A stretch of 19,565 nt of DNA from CAZMVY01 sp964569765 (GCA_964569765.1 CAZMVY010000065.1:1-19565), one strand, 5' to 3'. Shown: positions 6,199-14,181, counted from the first letter of the stretch. Notes: generated from the letters alone by a model not told the origin. Numbers and translations: made by a program.

Positions 6199-7526
6199 GT
6201 CGGCGCGTTGTGATTACCGGGGTGGGGCTCGTCACGCCCGTCGGCATCGGCGCCGACGCGGTCTGGAACGCCCTGCTCGAGAGGAAGTGCGGCATCCGAC
6301 GGATCGAGGCCTTCGATCCGTCGCGGTTCGATGCGCAGATCGCCGGCCAGATCGAATCGCTCGCCATGGGCGACTTCGTCCCGAAGAGCTACCGCAAGAG
6401 CATCAAGGTCATGGCACGCGATATCGAGATCGCGGTGGCCTGCGCCCATGAGGCGGCCCGGGACGCGGGCCTGTGGACCCGCTGTCTCCTGGAGCGCGGC
6501 GAGGCGGATGGGCCCTCCAATGTGGACCCGACCCGCTTCGGCGCGAACATCGGCGCGGGCCTGATCTGCGCCGATCTCACCGAGCTGGCCGGGGCGCTCT
6601 TCACGGCCGCCGATGCGGATCGCCGCTTCGACATCCGCAAGTGGGGCGCCGAGGGGATGAACAACCTCACGCCGCTCTGGTTGCTGAAGTTCCTGCCGAA
6701 CATGCTCGCCTGCCACGTGACGATCGTTCACGACTGCCAGGCACCGTCGAATACCATCACCTGCGGAGAGGCGTCGAGCCACCTGGCGATCGGCGAGGCG
6801 TTTCGGATCGTGGCCCGGGGATCGGCCGATGTCTGCATCTGCGGCGGGGCGGAGAGCAAGTTCAATCCCATGGGCCTCATCCGCCAGAGCCTCCTGAAGC
6901 GCCTGGCGACCGATCACAACGACGACCCTGCTCACGCCTGCCGCCCGTTCGACGCAAACCGGACCGGTACCGTCATCAGCGAGGGAGGTGGCCTGATCAT
7001 CCTCGAGGAACTCGAGCACGCACGTCGCCGCGGGGCCAGAATCTACGCCGAGGTTGTCGGATTCGGCGCGAGCGCCAACCCGCGAAGCTGGAGAGATCCG
7101 GATCCGCAAGGGGCTCCCATTGCTTTGGCCGCCCGCAAGGCCCTTTCCGATGCGGGCGTCGGGCCTGATGCCGTGGACATGATCGCCGCGTTCGGCTGCG
7201 GCATCCGGGAGCATGACCGCGCCGAGGCCCGCGCTCTGCACGCCGTCCTCGGAACCAACGCCCGGCGGATTCCGGTGCTGGCCACCAAGGGCGCTATGGG
7301 CAACAACGGTGCCGGCAGCGGGGCGATCGACGTCGGCGTGGCCGTCCTTTCGATGCACCGGGGAGTGATCCCCCCTTCGCAGAATACCGACCGCGTGGAT
7401 CCGGAGTGTGACCTGAACGTGGTGAGCGGTCAAGCGGAGCCGGTCCGTCCGGAGACCGCTCTGACCATTGCCTACGCACTCGGCGGCGGCCAGACCGCAG
7501 CGTTGGTCTTGAAGCGCTTTGCTTGA
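6195..7526 (+). CDS. Ketosynthase (FabF/KAS II) homologue lacking the Cys-His-His catalytic triad
   Basis: A 443-residue thiolase-fold protein opening with VVITGVGLVTPVG and ending GGGQTAALVLKRF, both typical of FabF. The nucleophile region reads APSNTITCGEASSHLAIGEA. Aligned without gaps to the usual GPSxxIxTACxSGxHxIGxA, Glu192 falls on the catalytic Cys; the nearby Cys190 is two residues off. The AHGTGT box reads AFGCGI, so the first His is Phe333. The KSxxGH box reads TKGAMGNN, so the second His is Asn370, while Lys365 is kept. Ordinary condensation is therefore not expected. Chain-length factors of type II polyketide synthases (Cys to Gln) are the closest known analogy. The GTG start overlaps the dehydratase stop by 4 bases. 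An active ketosynthase partner is not in the window. Confidence 0.85.
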   Translation: MSRRVVITGVGLVTPVGIGADAVWNALLERKCGIRRIEAFDPSRFDAQIAGQIESLAMGDFVPKSYRKSIKVMARDIEIAVACAHEAARDAGLWTRCLLERGEADGPSNVDPTRFGANIGAGLICADLTELAGALFTAADADRRFDIRKWGAEGMNNLTPLWLLKFLPNMLACHVTIVHDCQAPSNTITCGEASSHLAIGEAFRIVARGSADVCICGGAESKFNPMGLIRQSLLKRLATDHNDDPAHACRPFDANRTGTVISEGGGLIILEELEHARRRGARIYAEVVGFGASANPRSWRDPDPQGAPIALAARKALSDAGVGPDAVDMIAAFGCGIREHDRAEARALHAVLGTNARRIPVLATKGAMGNNGAGSGAIDVGVAVLSMHRGVIPPSQNTDRVDPECDLNVVSGQAEPVRPETALTIAYALGGGQTAALVLKRFA

Positions 7527-8082
7527 GGCTGTTGCTCGATTTCCACTGCCCGCCCAATGCCGTGAAATCGGCCATGCAAGGGGCGCGCAAACCACCGCGC
7601 CGGGACCCGCGTCCGGCGCGGACCTTCAACGCCCGATCCGTTCCTCACTGGGCATGGACGCGAGGCGCGATTACGCCCCCGGCGAGTTAACGAACGACGC
7701 GCGCCACGCGCAGCACGCAACCCGTCGCGCCAGCCCTGACAGTTATCTTTCCAACTCCGGTCAGCACCAAAGCGTCCAATATGCTTACGGACGCACAGAT
7801 TCGCCTCAACGTGTGGGAAGCGGGGCAAATTGCATACCTAGAAATGCGAAAAAATGCGGAAGATTATTGGGCGGCGTGTAAGTGACTATAGGGCAGAAGA
7901 CTAGATAACCCAAGGGTCCTGTTGGGATGCTATGCGGCAGATATCCGTTTTTCTTCGGTGTTTCTGTCAGGCAACACTGGGACTGCATAGATATGATGTA
8001 ACGATCGCGGGCGGATGAGCTTAGTGGCAAGTTGCCGGTTCGAGTCCGTGTTGCATGGGGGCGTTAGGCGTTTTTACCAAAA
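7527..8082. other. Long gene-poor gap with a low-GC right half
   Basis: This 556-base gap separates the acyl-chain cassette from queA. The left part is GC-rich with a perfect hairpin. From about 7741 to 8100 the GC count is 179 of 360 bases, near 50%, far below the flanking genes. Short open frames occur on both strands (for example 7806-8030, minus) but they lack ribosome-binding sites and recognisable motifs. The segment 8011-8047 holds a tRNA-like D-arm/T-loop resemblance (GCGGATG and GGTTCGAGTCC) without an anticodon arm. No confident gene is called; the region may be a decayed gene, an RNA or transferred DNA. Confidence 0.5.
7595..7621 (+). terminator. Hairpin after the ketosynthase-like gene
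   Basis: CCGCGCCGG (7595-7603) and CCGGCGCGG (7613-7621) form a perfect 9-base stem with a 9-base loop, 68 bases after the stop codon. No T-tract follows. It is the most likely end of the four-gene cassette transcript. Confidence 0.45.
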
Positions 8083-9126
8083 ATGCACAAATCGGAGCTT
8101 AACTACGTATTGCCGGCTGAGCTGATCGCGCAGCGGCCGGCCGGCCGGCGGGACGAGAGCCGGTTGTTGGTTCTTCATCGCGAGAACGATCGGATCGAGC
8201 ACACAACCTTCGTTAATATAGCGAGATATGTCCCGCTGCGCAGCCTGCTGGTGTTGAATGACACGCGAGTAGTGCCGGCGCGTTACGAGGCCAAGCGGGC
8301 AACTGGCGGACGAGTCAGCGGACTGTTCATTTGCGAGGTTGCCGCCGGCTTGTGGGAGACTCTCCTGCAGGGTCGCGGTCGGCTTCGCGTGGGGCAAGAG
8401 CTTGTCTTAGGCGGGGGCGCATACAGGGCGACGCTGACTGAGCGCGGCGAGCGGGGGCTCTGGCAAGTCAGAATTGCGCCGTCTGACTCCGCCGAGACCA
8501 TTCTGGAGCGGATCGGTCGCACACCGCTTCCGCCGTATATCAGGCGCCAGGGGGCGCCCGCCGGGGCGGACCAGGCTGACCGCGAGCGGTATCAGACCAT
8601 TTACGCGACCCACCCGGGCGCGGTCGCTGCGCCGACGGCCGGGCTGCACTTCAGCGAGGGTGTGTTCGACTCATTGCGAGCCAACGGCGTCGAATGGGCC
8701 CGGGTGACGCTGCATGTCGGCCTGGGCACGTTTGCGCCAATAACGGCCGATGACCTGGCGGGCCACAGGATGCACGCGGAGTGGTACAGCCTGCCCGCGG
8801 CTGCCGCCGAACAGATCAACAACGCCCGCGCCGCCGGCCGTCGTATCATCGCAGTGGGTACGACGGCGGCCCGCGTCCTTGAGACGTGCGCGGACGAGCG
8901 CGGTGCCGTCCGCGCCGCAACAGGCTGGACCGATCTCTTCATCTACCCGCCGTACCGTTTCCGCGCGGTCGATGCGATGGTCACAAACTTCCACCTGCCG
9001 GGCAGCACGCTGCTCGCGATGGTCTACGCCTTTGCCGGTGCGGACCGCGTTCGCAGGGCCTACCAGGAGGCGATCGCCCGGAAGTATCGCTTCTACAGCT
9101 ACGGGGACGCGATGTTGATTCTGTAG
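8083..9126 (+). CDS. queA: S-adenosylmethionine:tRNA ribosyltransferase-isomerase (QueA)
   Basis: A 347-residue protein of normal QueA length. Family blocks are clear in order: LNDTRVVPAR near residue 60, RYQTIYATHPGAVAAPTAGLHF near 170-190, HVGLGTFAPI, GHRMHAEWY, VGTTAARVLE and TNFHLPGSTLL near the C-terminus. QueA transfers and isomerises the ribosyl part of S-adenosylmethionine onto preQ1 at position 34 of tRNAs for Asn, Asp, His and Tyr, giving epoxyqueuosine. It acts in the cytoplasm; the partner Tgt is not in this window. ATG 8083 is the first in frame and starts the conserved region at once. There is no clear ribosome-binding site, and the first 150 bases of the gene are less GC-rich than the rest, continuing the low-GC pocket upstream. 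It converges on the metalloprotease gene. Confidence 0.96.
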   Translation: MHKSELNYVLPAELIAQRPAGRRDESRLLVLHRENDRIEHTTFVNIARYVPLRSLLVLNDTRVVPARYEAKRATGGRVSGLFICEVAAGLWETLLQGRGRLRVGQELVLGGGAYRATLTERGERGLWQVRIAPSDSAETILERIGRTPLPPYIRRQGAPAGADQADRERYQTIYATHPGAVAAPTAGLHFSEGVFDSLRANGVEWARVTLHVGLGTFAPITADDLAGHRMHAEWYSLPAAAAEQINNARAAGRRIIAVGTTAARVLETCADERGAVRAATGWTDLFIYPPYRFRAVDAMVTNFHLPGSTLLAMVYAFAGADRVRRAYQEAIARKYRFYSYGDAMLIL

Positions 9127-9150
9127 CAGAGCCGTGTGGTTGCGTGCTCG

Positions 9151-9171
9151 CACGCCCGAAGCGCGGGCGTG
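9151..9171. terminator. Hairpin between convergent genes
   Basis: CACGCCCG (9151-9158) and CGGGCGTG (9164-9171) form a perfect 8-base stem with loop AAGCG in the 60-base gap between the queA stop and the end of the opposing gene. A symmetric stem here could terminate both transcripts. No T-tract is present. Confidence 0.5.
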
Positions 9172-9186
9172 GTGCGCAGCGGCGGA

Positions 9187-10344
9187 TCAGTGGCCGAGGG
9201 TCTCATCGAGGAGTTGGACAGCGTCCTGGTAGCCGAAGGGCCAGATCATGGGGTCGAGCGGGGAAGTCTGGAAGGTCTGGTCGGCGAGGAAGGTGAGCGG
9301 GCCTCCCGTGGTATCCATGATATCAAGGACGTTGTCCACATGATTGAGCCCCAGGAGGTGGCCCAGTTCGTGTGAGGCGACGTTGCCGATGGCGCGGCCG
9401 AGTTCCACGGCGGTGAGCACGCGGCCGAACTGCGCCGGCGCAAAATCGTCCGTGAAGACGATGGAGGCGTCGCTGGGGTTGTGGTTGTACGGATCGATGT
9501 CCTGCGAGATGCCGTATGCGAACCGGTTGCGTCCGCCGAAGTAGATGGTGGAATAGGTCGCGTCGCTCGGCGGGCGGTTCGTGTCCGTGTTGTAGATCTC
9601 CAGCGCGAATCCGGCGTAATTCTCCTGCACGGTGCGGAGGATCCACTGCTTCACGGTACCGGTCTGGCCCGCGTAGACGGGGTCGATGCTGCGGGCGTCG
9701 AACGGTCCGACCGTGTAGGTGGCGTCGCCGGGAATCGTGACGGTTCCGCCGTCGAAATCGAGGAGGACGTTCTGGGGCCGTGGCGGGGGCACGGGCTGGC
9801 CACGGCCGATCGTGATGACGGCGCTGTATGAACCGCTGCTCTGCGCGAGCGGGGAGCTGGCGACGGCGAGGTAGTAGGCCAGCCCCGCGTGGCGCACGGC
9901 TTCGTTCACAAAGGGGTTCAGGTCTCCCGGGGCGCGATCGTCGTTTTCGATGAAGAGGCGGCCGCCATCGTCGAATACGGCGATATCGGCGTCGAGGCCG
10001 CCCTGGGTCTGCAGGTCCACGCGGATGCGGTCGCCGGGGGACATGGGCCCGAGGTTGTAGATGTCCACATCGGTGGCGGGACAGATGCTTCCCTGAATCC
10101 GCCCGGTTCCGTTGGCGTCGAGGATGAGATCGAGGGCCTGGCTGTAGGTGTCGTTCGGCTCGCCCGTTACCCGTTGGTTCTTCGCCTTGGCGGGGTCGGC
10201 CTGGACGTTCCCGTCCTCCTGACCGCAGGGGGTCGGAGTGACGCTCGGGCAACCGGCCAGGGCAATCACGAGTAGCGCGCTGCCCATCGCGATCGCGAGG
10301 CGTGCGCCGGGACGTTTCCTGCCCCATATACGCGACATTGTCAC
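9187..10344 (-). CDS. Lipoprotein with PPC domain and metzincin-type zinc protease domain, copy 1
   Basis: A 385-residue predicted lipoprotein. A basic N-terminus and hydrophobic core end in the lipobox LAGC (Cys32). Residues about 62-180 (EPNDTYSQALDL to GSYSAVITIG) look like a bacterial pre-peptidase C-terminal (PPC) beta domain. The zinc motif HELGHLLGLNH gives ligands His325, His329 and His335 with catalytic Glu326, and DIMD (Met343) provides a Met-turn, which together define a metzincin such as a matrixin. It should be anchored outside the cytoplasm and cut proteins there; the substrate is unknown. GTG 10344 is preferred over ATG 10338 because GGAG lies 9 bases before the GTG. A paralogue lies just upstream on the same strand. 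It has its own promoter candidate. Confidence 0.85.
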   Translation of the reverse strand: MTMSRIWGRKRPGARLAIAMGSALLVIALAGCPSVTPTPCGQEDGNVQADPAKAKNQRVTGEPNDTYSQALDLILDANGTGRIQGSICPATDVDIYNLGPMSPGDRIRVDLQTQGGLDADIAVFDDGGRLFIENDDRAPGDLNPFVNEAVRHAGLAYYLAVASSPLAQSSGSYSAVITIGRGQPVPPPRPQNVLLDFDGGTVTIPGDATYTVGPFDARSIDPVYAGQTGTVKQWILRTVQENYAGFALEIYNTDTNRPPSDATYSTIYFGGRNRFAYGISQDIDPYNHNPSDASIVFTDDFAPAQFGRVLTAVELGRAIGNVASHELGHLLGLNHVDNVLDIMDTTGGPLTFLADQTFQTSPLDPMIWPFGYQDAVQLLDETLGH

Positions 10345-10389
10345 TGCAAAGCGCTCCTGCCCGTGCTTGTGGCCCGCCGGAGTTGCAAA

Positions 10390-10418
10390 AGTCTAGGACG
10401 CACCGACTGCCCGGTCAA
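10390..10418 (-). promoter_or_regulatory. Candidate promoter of metalloprotease copy 1
   Basis: Read on the minus strand, TTGACC (10418-10413) and TAGACT (10395-10390) are separated by 17 bases, matching consensus at 5/6 and 4/6. The predicted start near 10383 gives a leader of about 39 bases ending in the GGAG ribosome-binding site. This suggests the two paralogous protease genes are transcribed separately. Confidence 0.5.
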
Positions 10419-10481
10419 ACACGGCGCGCAATCCGGGGCACTTCGTGACGGCGCCCCCGGGAGTACGGCGGGCCACGCCGG

Positions 10482-11744
10482 CTATCTCGCAGAAGAGAGG
10501 CTCAATAGTCGCCGGTCAATCTCGAAATCGAGGTCGTCGCGACCGTCGTCGAGAGGCGTCATGACCCGCAGATTGCTCGTATCCGCCTTCAGCCGCCCGC
10601 CGACGGCCCAGGCCAGCAGGTCCGGCGCGTTCTGCCAACCGATCGGCGAGACCGTCGGATGCAGCGGCGCATGCCGGAAGGTTTGCGGCCGCAGCAACTG
10701 GCGGGCGGTCGCCGTGATGTCCATCAGGTCCGTCGGATCGCTGGTGTGCCAGAGCCCGAGCAGGTGGCCGGCCTCGTGTGACGCGACGTTGGCCAGCGCT
10801 TGCGCGATTTCGTCGACGCTCGGCGCGAGCACGTTGAACAGCGCGAATGTGTCCGTGAAGATGATGGCGGCTTGCGTGGTATCCTGGTTGTAGGAATCAA
10901 TGGTATCGGCCAGGCCGAGCAGTTCCGCGTTGTACGTCCCGAAGTACAAGGTACTGTGCGCTCCGACCTCCGCATCCGGTTCGTCGGTCGAACGGACGGT
11001 CACGTTCAGGCCCGCGAACTGGGACCGCACGTTCTGCAGGACTTTCTGCCGGATTGCGGCCGTCTGGCCGGCAAAGGCGGCGCCGATTCGGGCAGCGTCA
11101 AACGGCGGGACCGCCACCGTCGGCCCGCCGCCGATGGAAACGGCCGGGGCGCCGTCGAAGTCGAGCAGGACCACTTGAGGGCTGAACGCCGGAGCATCGC
11201 CTGCGCTTCGCTGGATCTCGAGGCTGTAGCTGCCCTGGGCTGCCGTGCCCGGGGAGGGCGCGACCATGACGAAGAGGTCTGTCGCGGTTTCGCGGCAGAT
11301 CGTCTCGAAGTACATCGGCGTGCCGCCGCCTGCCTGGGACGCGAACTGAAGCAGGTTCTGGCGATCGTCAAAGACGCCGATAGCGGCGGTGAGGCCGGCC
11401 GGCGTGCGGATGGTAATCACGACGCGATCCCCCGGGACGGCTCCGCCGATGCCAAAGACATCCACATCGGAGCGGCCGTCGAGAGCCGCCTGTATGGTTG
11501 CGCTGTCGTTCTGCCCGATCGGTACGGTGTTGGCGGCGGAGAAGTCATCGTTGGGCTCGGTCTCGTCGTATGCAGGAGCATCGGCGGTCAGCGGGGCGCT
11601 CAGAAGCGCGAAGGGGCTTCCCGTTGCTGAGCCCGGAACGTTGAAAAGCAGCGAAGGGTCGCAGCCGGAGGACGCGAGGGCCAAAAGGGCCGCCGGCGCC
11701 AGCCGGCGCCGGCGGGCGCACGCAGGCCGCTTCGGGCGAGACAT
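10482..11744 (-). CDS. Lipoprotein with PPC domain and metzincin-type zinc protease domain, copy 2
   Basis: A 420-residue paralogue of the protein at 9187 with the same order of parts. An arginine-rich N-terminus and hydrophobic stretch end at Cys28 in a weaker lipobox (SSGC). A PPC-like domain follows at about 60-180 (ETEPNDDFSAANTV to GSYSLEIQRS). A shared linker contains VVLLDFDGAP, aligning with NVLLDFDGG of copy 1. The zinc site is HEAGHLLGLWH (His323, Glu324, His327, His333) with Met-turn DLMD (Met341). Copy 2 has about 50 extra C-terminal residues after the common WQNAPDLL region. The two sequences differ at many positions, so the duplication is not recent. ATG 11744 is the only good start in the region. 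Extracytoplasmic proteolysis is predicted; substrate unknown. Confidence 0.85.
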   Translation of the reverse strand: MSRPKRPACARRRRLAPAALLALASSGCDPSLLFNVPGSATGSPFALLSAPLTADAPAYDETEPNDDFSAANTVPIGQNDSATIQAALDGRSDVDVFGIGGAVPGDRVVITIRTPAGLTAAIGVFDDRQNLLQFASQAGGGTPMYFETICRETATDLFVMVAPSPGTAAQGSYSLEIQRSAGDAPAFSPQVVLLDFDGAPAVSIGGGPTVAVPPFDAARIGAAFAGQTAAIRQKVLQNVRSQFAGLNVTVRSTDEPDAEVGAHSTLYFGTYNAELLGLADTIDSYNQDTTQAAIIFTDTFALFNVLAPSVDEIAQALANVASHEAGHLLGLWHTSDPTDLMDITATARQLLRPQTFRHAPLHPTVSPIGWQNAPDLLAWAVGGRLKADTSNLRVMTPLDDGRDDLDFEIDRRLLSLSSAR

Positions 11745-11859
11745 GTTCCATCCCCGTACGGCGATCTCGCCCCAGGCGTCCTAGCGCATGGGCATTTCTT
11801 GCTAATGGCTCTATCGGCCGCCGAACGGAGGACTTTACGAGATTCTCAGCATTGGCAGG

Positions 11860-11875
11860 GCCGCCGGTCGGCGGC
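11860..11875 (-). terminator. Hairpin downstream of the ADP-ribosylglycohydrolase gene
   Basis: GCCGCCG (11860-11866) and CGGCGGC (11869-11875) are perfect complements with a two-base centre. The stem lies about 120 bases past the glycohydrolase stop on the minus strand, in a 250-base gap that otherwise holds no gene. Weak call because the effective loop is tiny and no T-tract follows. Confidence 0.25.
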
Positions 11876-11994
11876 GACATGCTGCGAGGCAATCCGCCGG
11901 ACGGCACCTGCGCCGGGCCGGTGCGTGGCACGACGTTTCCGGTCGTTGGCACGGGCGGGGGTTATCGGGACTGCGCCGCTGCGAGAGCACGGCG

Positions 11995-14019
11995 TCACTT
12001 CCTCGATACGGGCTCGATGTTCTCCCACTGCTCCAGCGGCGCGGGCAATGGAAACTGCACGGGGATCCAGAAGGTGTCTTTCGTGACCTTTCCGCCGGCG
12101 CGTCGGATAATCTTCTCCGCGAGCGTCTCGCAGGTTGCGATCACGCGGCGGTAGCTGTAGTCCGTATGGGAGAACGGCGTGTCGGCGATGGCGTCGAGGC
12201 CGGCGTACGCCTCCTTCGGCATGCCGGCCAGGCCGTGCATGCAGCCCCAGACCCCCGCGGCGGACGAGGGGTTGCAGTCGGAATCCTGCCCGCAGCGCGT
12301 CGCGATCTCGCAGACCTTCCAGAAATCATCGCCGCCGTACAACAATGCAATCACCACATAGGCGCCGTTGAGATGCGCGTCGATATTGAACGGTTTGCCG
12401 GGCTCACAGTCGTGGTCGTCGTTGTATTTCGCCTCGACGAGCTTCCACACCGCGCGCCAGTCGCCGGGGTTCTTCCGGTGCCAGGCCAACACGTCGCGAA
12501 TACACCGCGCGTAGAGGCTTTCCGGCGGCATGCACTCCAGAGCCGACTCGATGACGCCGTGCACGTCCTTGTCCTCGAAGAACGCCGCGCAGTACATGCC
12601 CTGCATGAAGAGGCCACCGTACACGCCGTCGCCGTAGTTCATAATGTGGCCGAAGATGTTACCCAGCCGGTTCGACTCCCGCGGAAGGCCCGGGCAGATG
12701 ATCCCGATTGCGTCGGCCTCGATCTGGTAGTCGATGTCGTTGCAGTGGGTGCTGTGCCGGGGGTCGCCGCTGGCGGGGGGCAGGATTCCCCTGCGGACGT
12801 TCTCGCGCCCCGCGTTGTTGGCGTGCCACAGGGGATACTTCGTCTCGGCGAACGCTTTGCCGGCCTGCGCGAAGGTGACATCGAGGCCGTGCTCCTCCAG
12901 ACACTTCAGCCACGTCATCTCCACGTAGAGATCGTCCTGCCCGATGGCGTTGGCGATGTACTCCGGTTTCCATGGGCGGATCTCGCCCTCGTCGATGTGC
13001 CCGGTGGCGCGAAATTCGTAGGGGGCGCCGTACACCACGCCGACCATCTGGCCGACCCAGGCGCCCTGGGCCCGATCAAGGTAGACCTTCCGCGGCAGCT
13101 CGCGGAACGCGGGGCTTTCCCACTGCTCAAGGGGCGCGGGCCGGGGCGCCTGAACGGGAATCTCGAAACCGTCGGCGGTGACCTTTCCGCCCGCCCGCAC
13201 CACGATCTGCCCGGTGAGCTTCCGGCAGGCGTCGATCAGCTTGTGGAAACTGTATCGCGTGTAGAGGAACTCGGTGTCGGCCACGGCGTCGAGGCCGGCG
13301 TACGCCTCCTTCGGCATGCCGGTCAGACCGTGCATGCAGCCCCAGACGCCTGCGGCGGACGAGGGGTTGCAGTCGGAATCCTGCCCGCAGCGCGTGGCGA
13401 TTTCGCAGACCTTCCAGAAGTCGTCGCCGCCGTACAACAGCCCCATGACCACGTACGCCCCGTTCAGATGCGCGTTGATATTGAAGGCCTTTCCGGGTTC
13501 GCAGTCGCGGTCGTCGTTGTACTTCGCCTCGATGAGGTTCCATGTTGCCCGCCAGTCGTCCGGGTGGCGCCGGTGCCACGCGAGGACGTCGCGGACGCAC
13601 CGGGCGTATCGGCTCTCCGCGGGAATGCACGCCAGTCCGGCGCGTATGACTTTCTCCACGTCGCGGTTCTCAAAATACGCCGCGCAGTACATGCCCTGCA
13701 TGAAGAGGCCGCCGTATACGCCGTCGCCATAGTTCATGATGTGGCCGAAGATGTTGCCGAGGCGGTTCGATTCCTGCGGAAGGCCGGGGCAGATGATGCC
13801 GATCGCGTCGGCCTCGATCTGGTAATCGATGTCATTCGCATGGACGTTGTTCTGCGGATTGCCGCTGGCGGGCGGCAGGATTCCGCGCTGGACGTTCACG
13901 CGGCCGCGCCGATTCGCGTGCCACAGCGGATACTTCGTCTCAGCGAAGGCCTTGCCCGCCTGCGCGAACGTCACGTCGAGCCCGTGGTCCTCGAGGCACA
14001 ACAGCCACGTCATCTCCAC
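11995..14019 (-). CDS. ADP-ribosylglycohydrolase-like protein, two tandem domains (3' part after an in-frame amber)
   Basis: The 674-residue frame is the same reading frame as the 85-residue segment upstream, cut by one TAG. It contains the C-terminal three quarters of domain 1 and a whole domain 2. Both domains end in the QDSDCNPSSAAGVWG block, which corresponds to the Asp-rich metal site of ADP-ribosylglycohydrolases (Pfam ADP_ribosyl_GH). Domain 2 also has the N-terminal metal region GQDDLYVEMTW and opens with GAWVGQMVGV. Family members remove ADP-ribose from proteins or related substrates using divalent metal; the actual substrate here is unknown. A GTG directly after the TAG could allow re-initiation, but no good ribosome-binding site is seen and the product would lack the signal peptide. 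Domain 2 looks intact; domain 1 is split. Confidence 0.75.
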   Translation of the reverse strand: MEMTWLLCLEDHGLDVTFAQAGKAFAETKYPLWHANRRGRVNVQRGILPPASGNPQNNVHANDIDYQIEADAIGIICPGLPQESNRLGNIFGHIMNYGDGVYGGLFMQGMYCAAYFENRDVEKVIRAGLACIPAESRYARCVRDVLAWHRRHPDDWRATWNLIEAKYNDDRDCEPGKAFNINAHLNGAYVVMGLLYGGDDFWKVCEIATRCGQDSDCNPSSAAGVWGCMHGLTGMPKEAYAGLDAVADTEFLYTRYSFHKLIDACRKLTGQIVVRAGGKVTADGFEIPVQAPRPAPLEQWESPAFRELPRKVYLDRAQGAWVGQMVGVVYGAPYEFRATGHIDEGEIRPWKPEYIANAIGQDDLYVEMTWLKCLEEHGLDVTFAQAGKAFAETKYPLWHANNAGRENVRRGILPPASGDPRHSTHCNDIDYQIEADAIGIICPGLPRESNRLGNIFGHIMNYGDGVYGGLFMQGMYCAAFFEDKDVHGVIESALECMPPESLYARCIRDVLAWHRKNPGDWRAVWKLVEAKYNDDHDCEPGKPFNIDAHLNGAYVVIALLYGGDDFWKVCEIATRCGQDSDCNPSSAAGVWGCMHGLAGMPKEAYAGLDAIADTPFSHTDYSYRRVIATCETLAEKIIRRAGGKVTKDTFWIPVQFPLPAPLEQWENIEPVSRK

Positions 14020-14181
14020 CTAGAGGTCGTCCTGCCGGATGGCGTTGGCGATGTACTCCGGCTTCCACGGGCGGATCTCGCCCTCGTCGATCCGGCCCGG
14101 TGAGCGGAACTCATACGGGGCGCCGTACGAGACGCCAACCATCTGGCCGACCCACGCCCCCTTCATCTTGTCGAGGTAGGC
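12005..14181 (-). repeat. Tandem duplication of the glycohydrolase domain, period 1095 bases
   Basis: Two copies of a 1095-base (365-codon) unit lie head to tail: roughly 12005-13085 and 13100-14180. The offset is the same at several points (for example 12925 and 14020, or 13081 and 14176). DNA identity is very high in places, for example around 12197-12350 against 13292-13445, indicating a fairly recent internal duplication or ongoing gene conversion. Confidence 0.85.

Noticed and set aside
7519..7881. Plus-strand open frame after the ketosynthase-like gene
   Set aside because: TTG start inside the preceding gene, no ribosome-binding site, contains a strong hairpin, low-complexity product; probably not coding.
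7806..8030. Minus-strand open frame of 74 codons in the low-GC gap
   Set aside because: No ribosome-binding site or domain, and the frame crosses the tRNA-like segment. Kept only as a possibility to test by conservation.
8011..8056. Functional tRNA or tmRNA gene
   Set aside because: The anticodon arm is absent, only three T-stem pairs form, no CCA or clear partner acceptor with correct spacing, and no tmRNA tag frame was found. Reported only as a remnant-like lead.
12166..14103. Long open frame (645 codons) on the plus strand
   Set aside because: It is antisense to the duplicated glycohydrolase gene, whose minus-strand product has clear family motifs. Long antisense frames are common in GC-rich DNA and this one shows only low-complexity Val/Ala/Arg/Asp-rich sequence.
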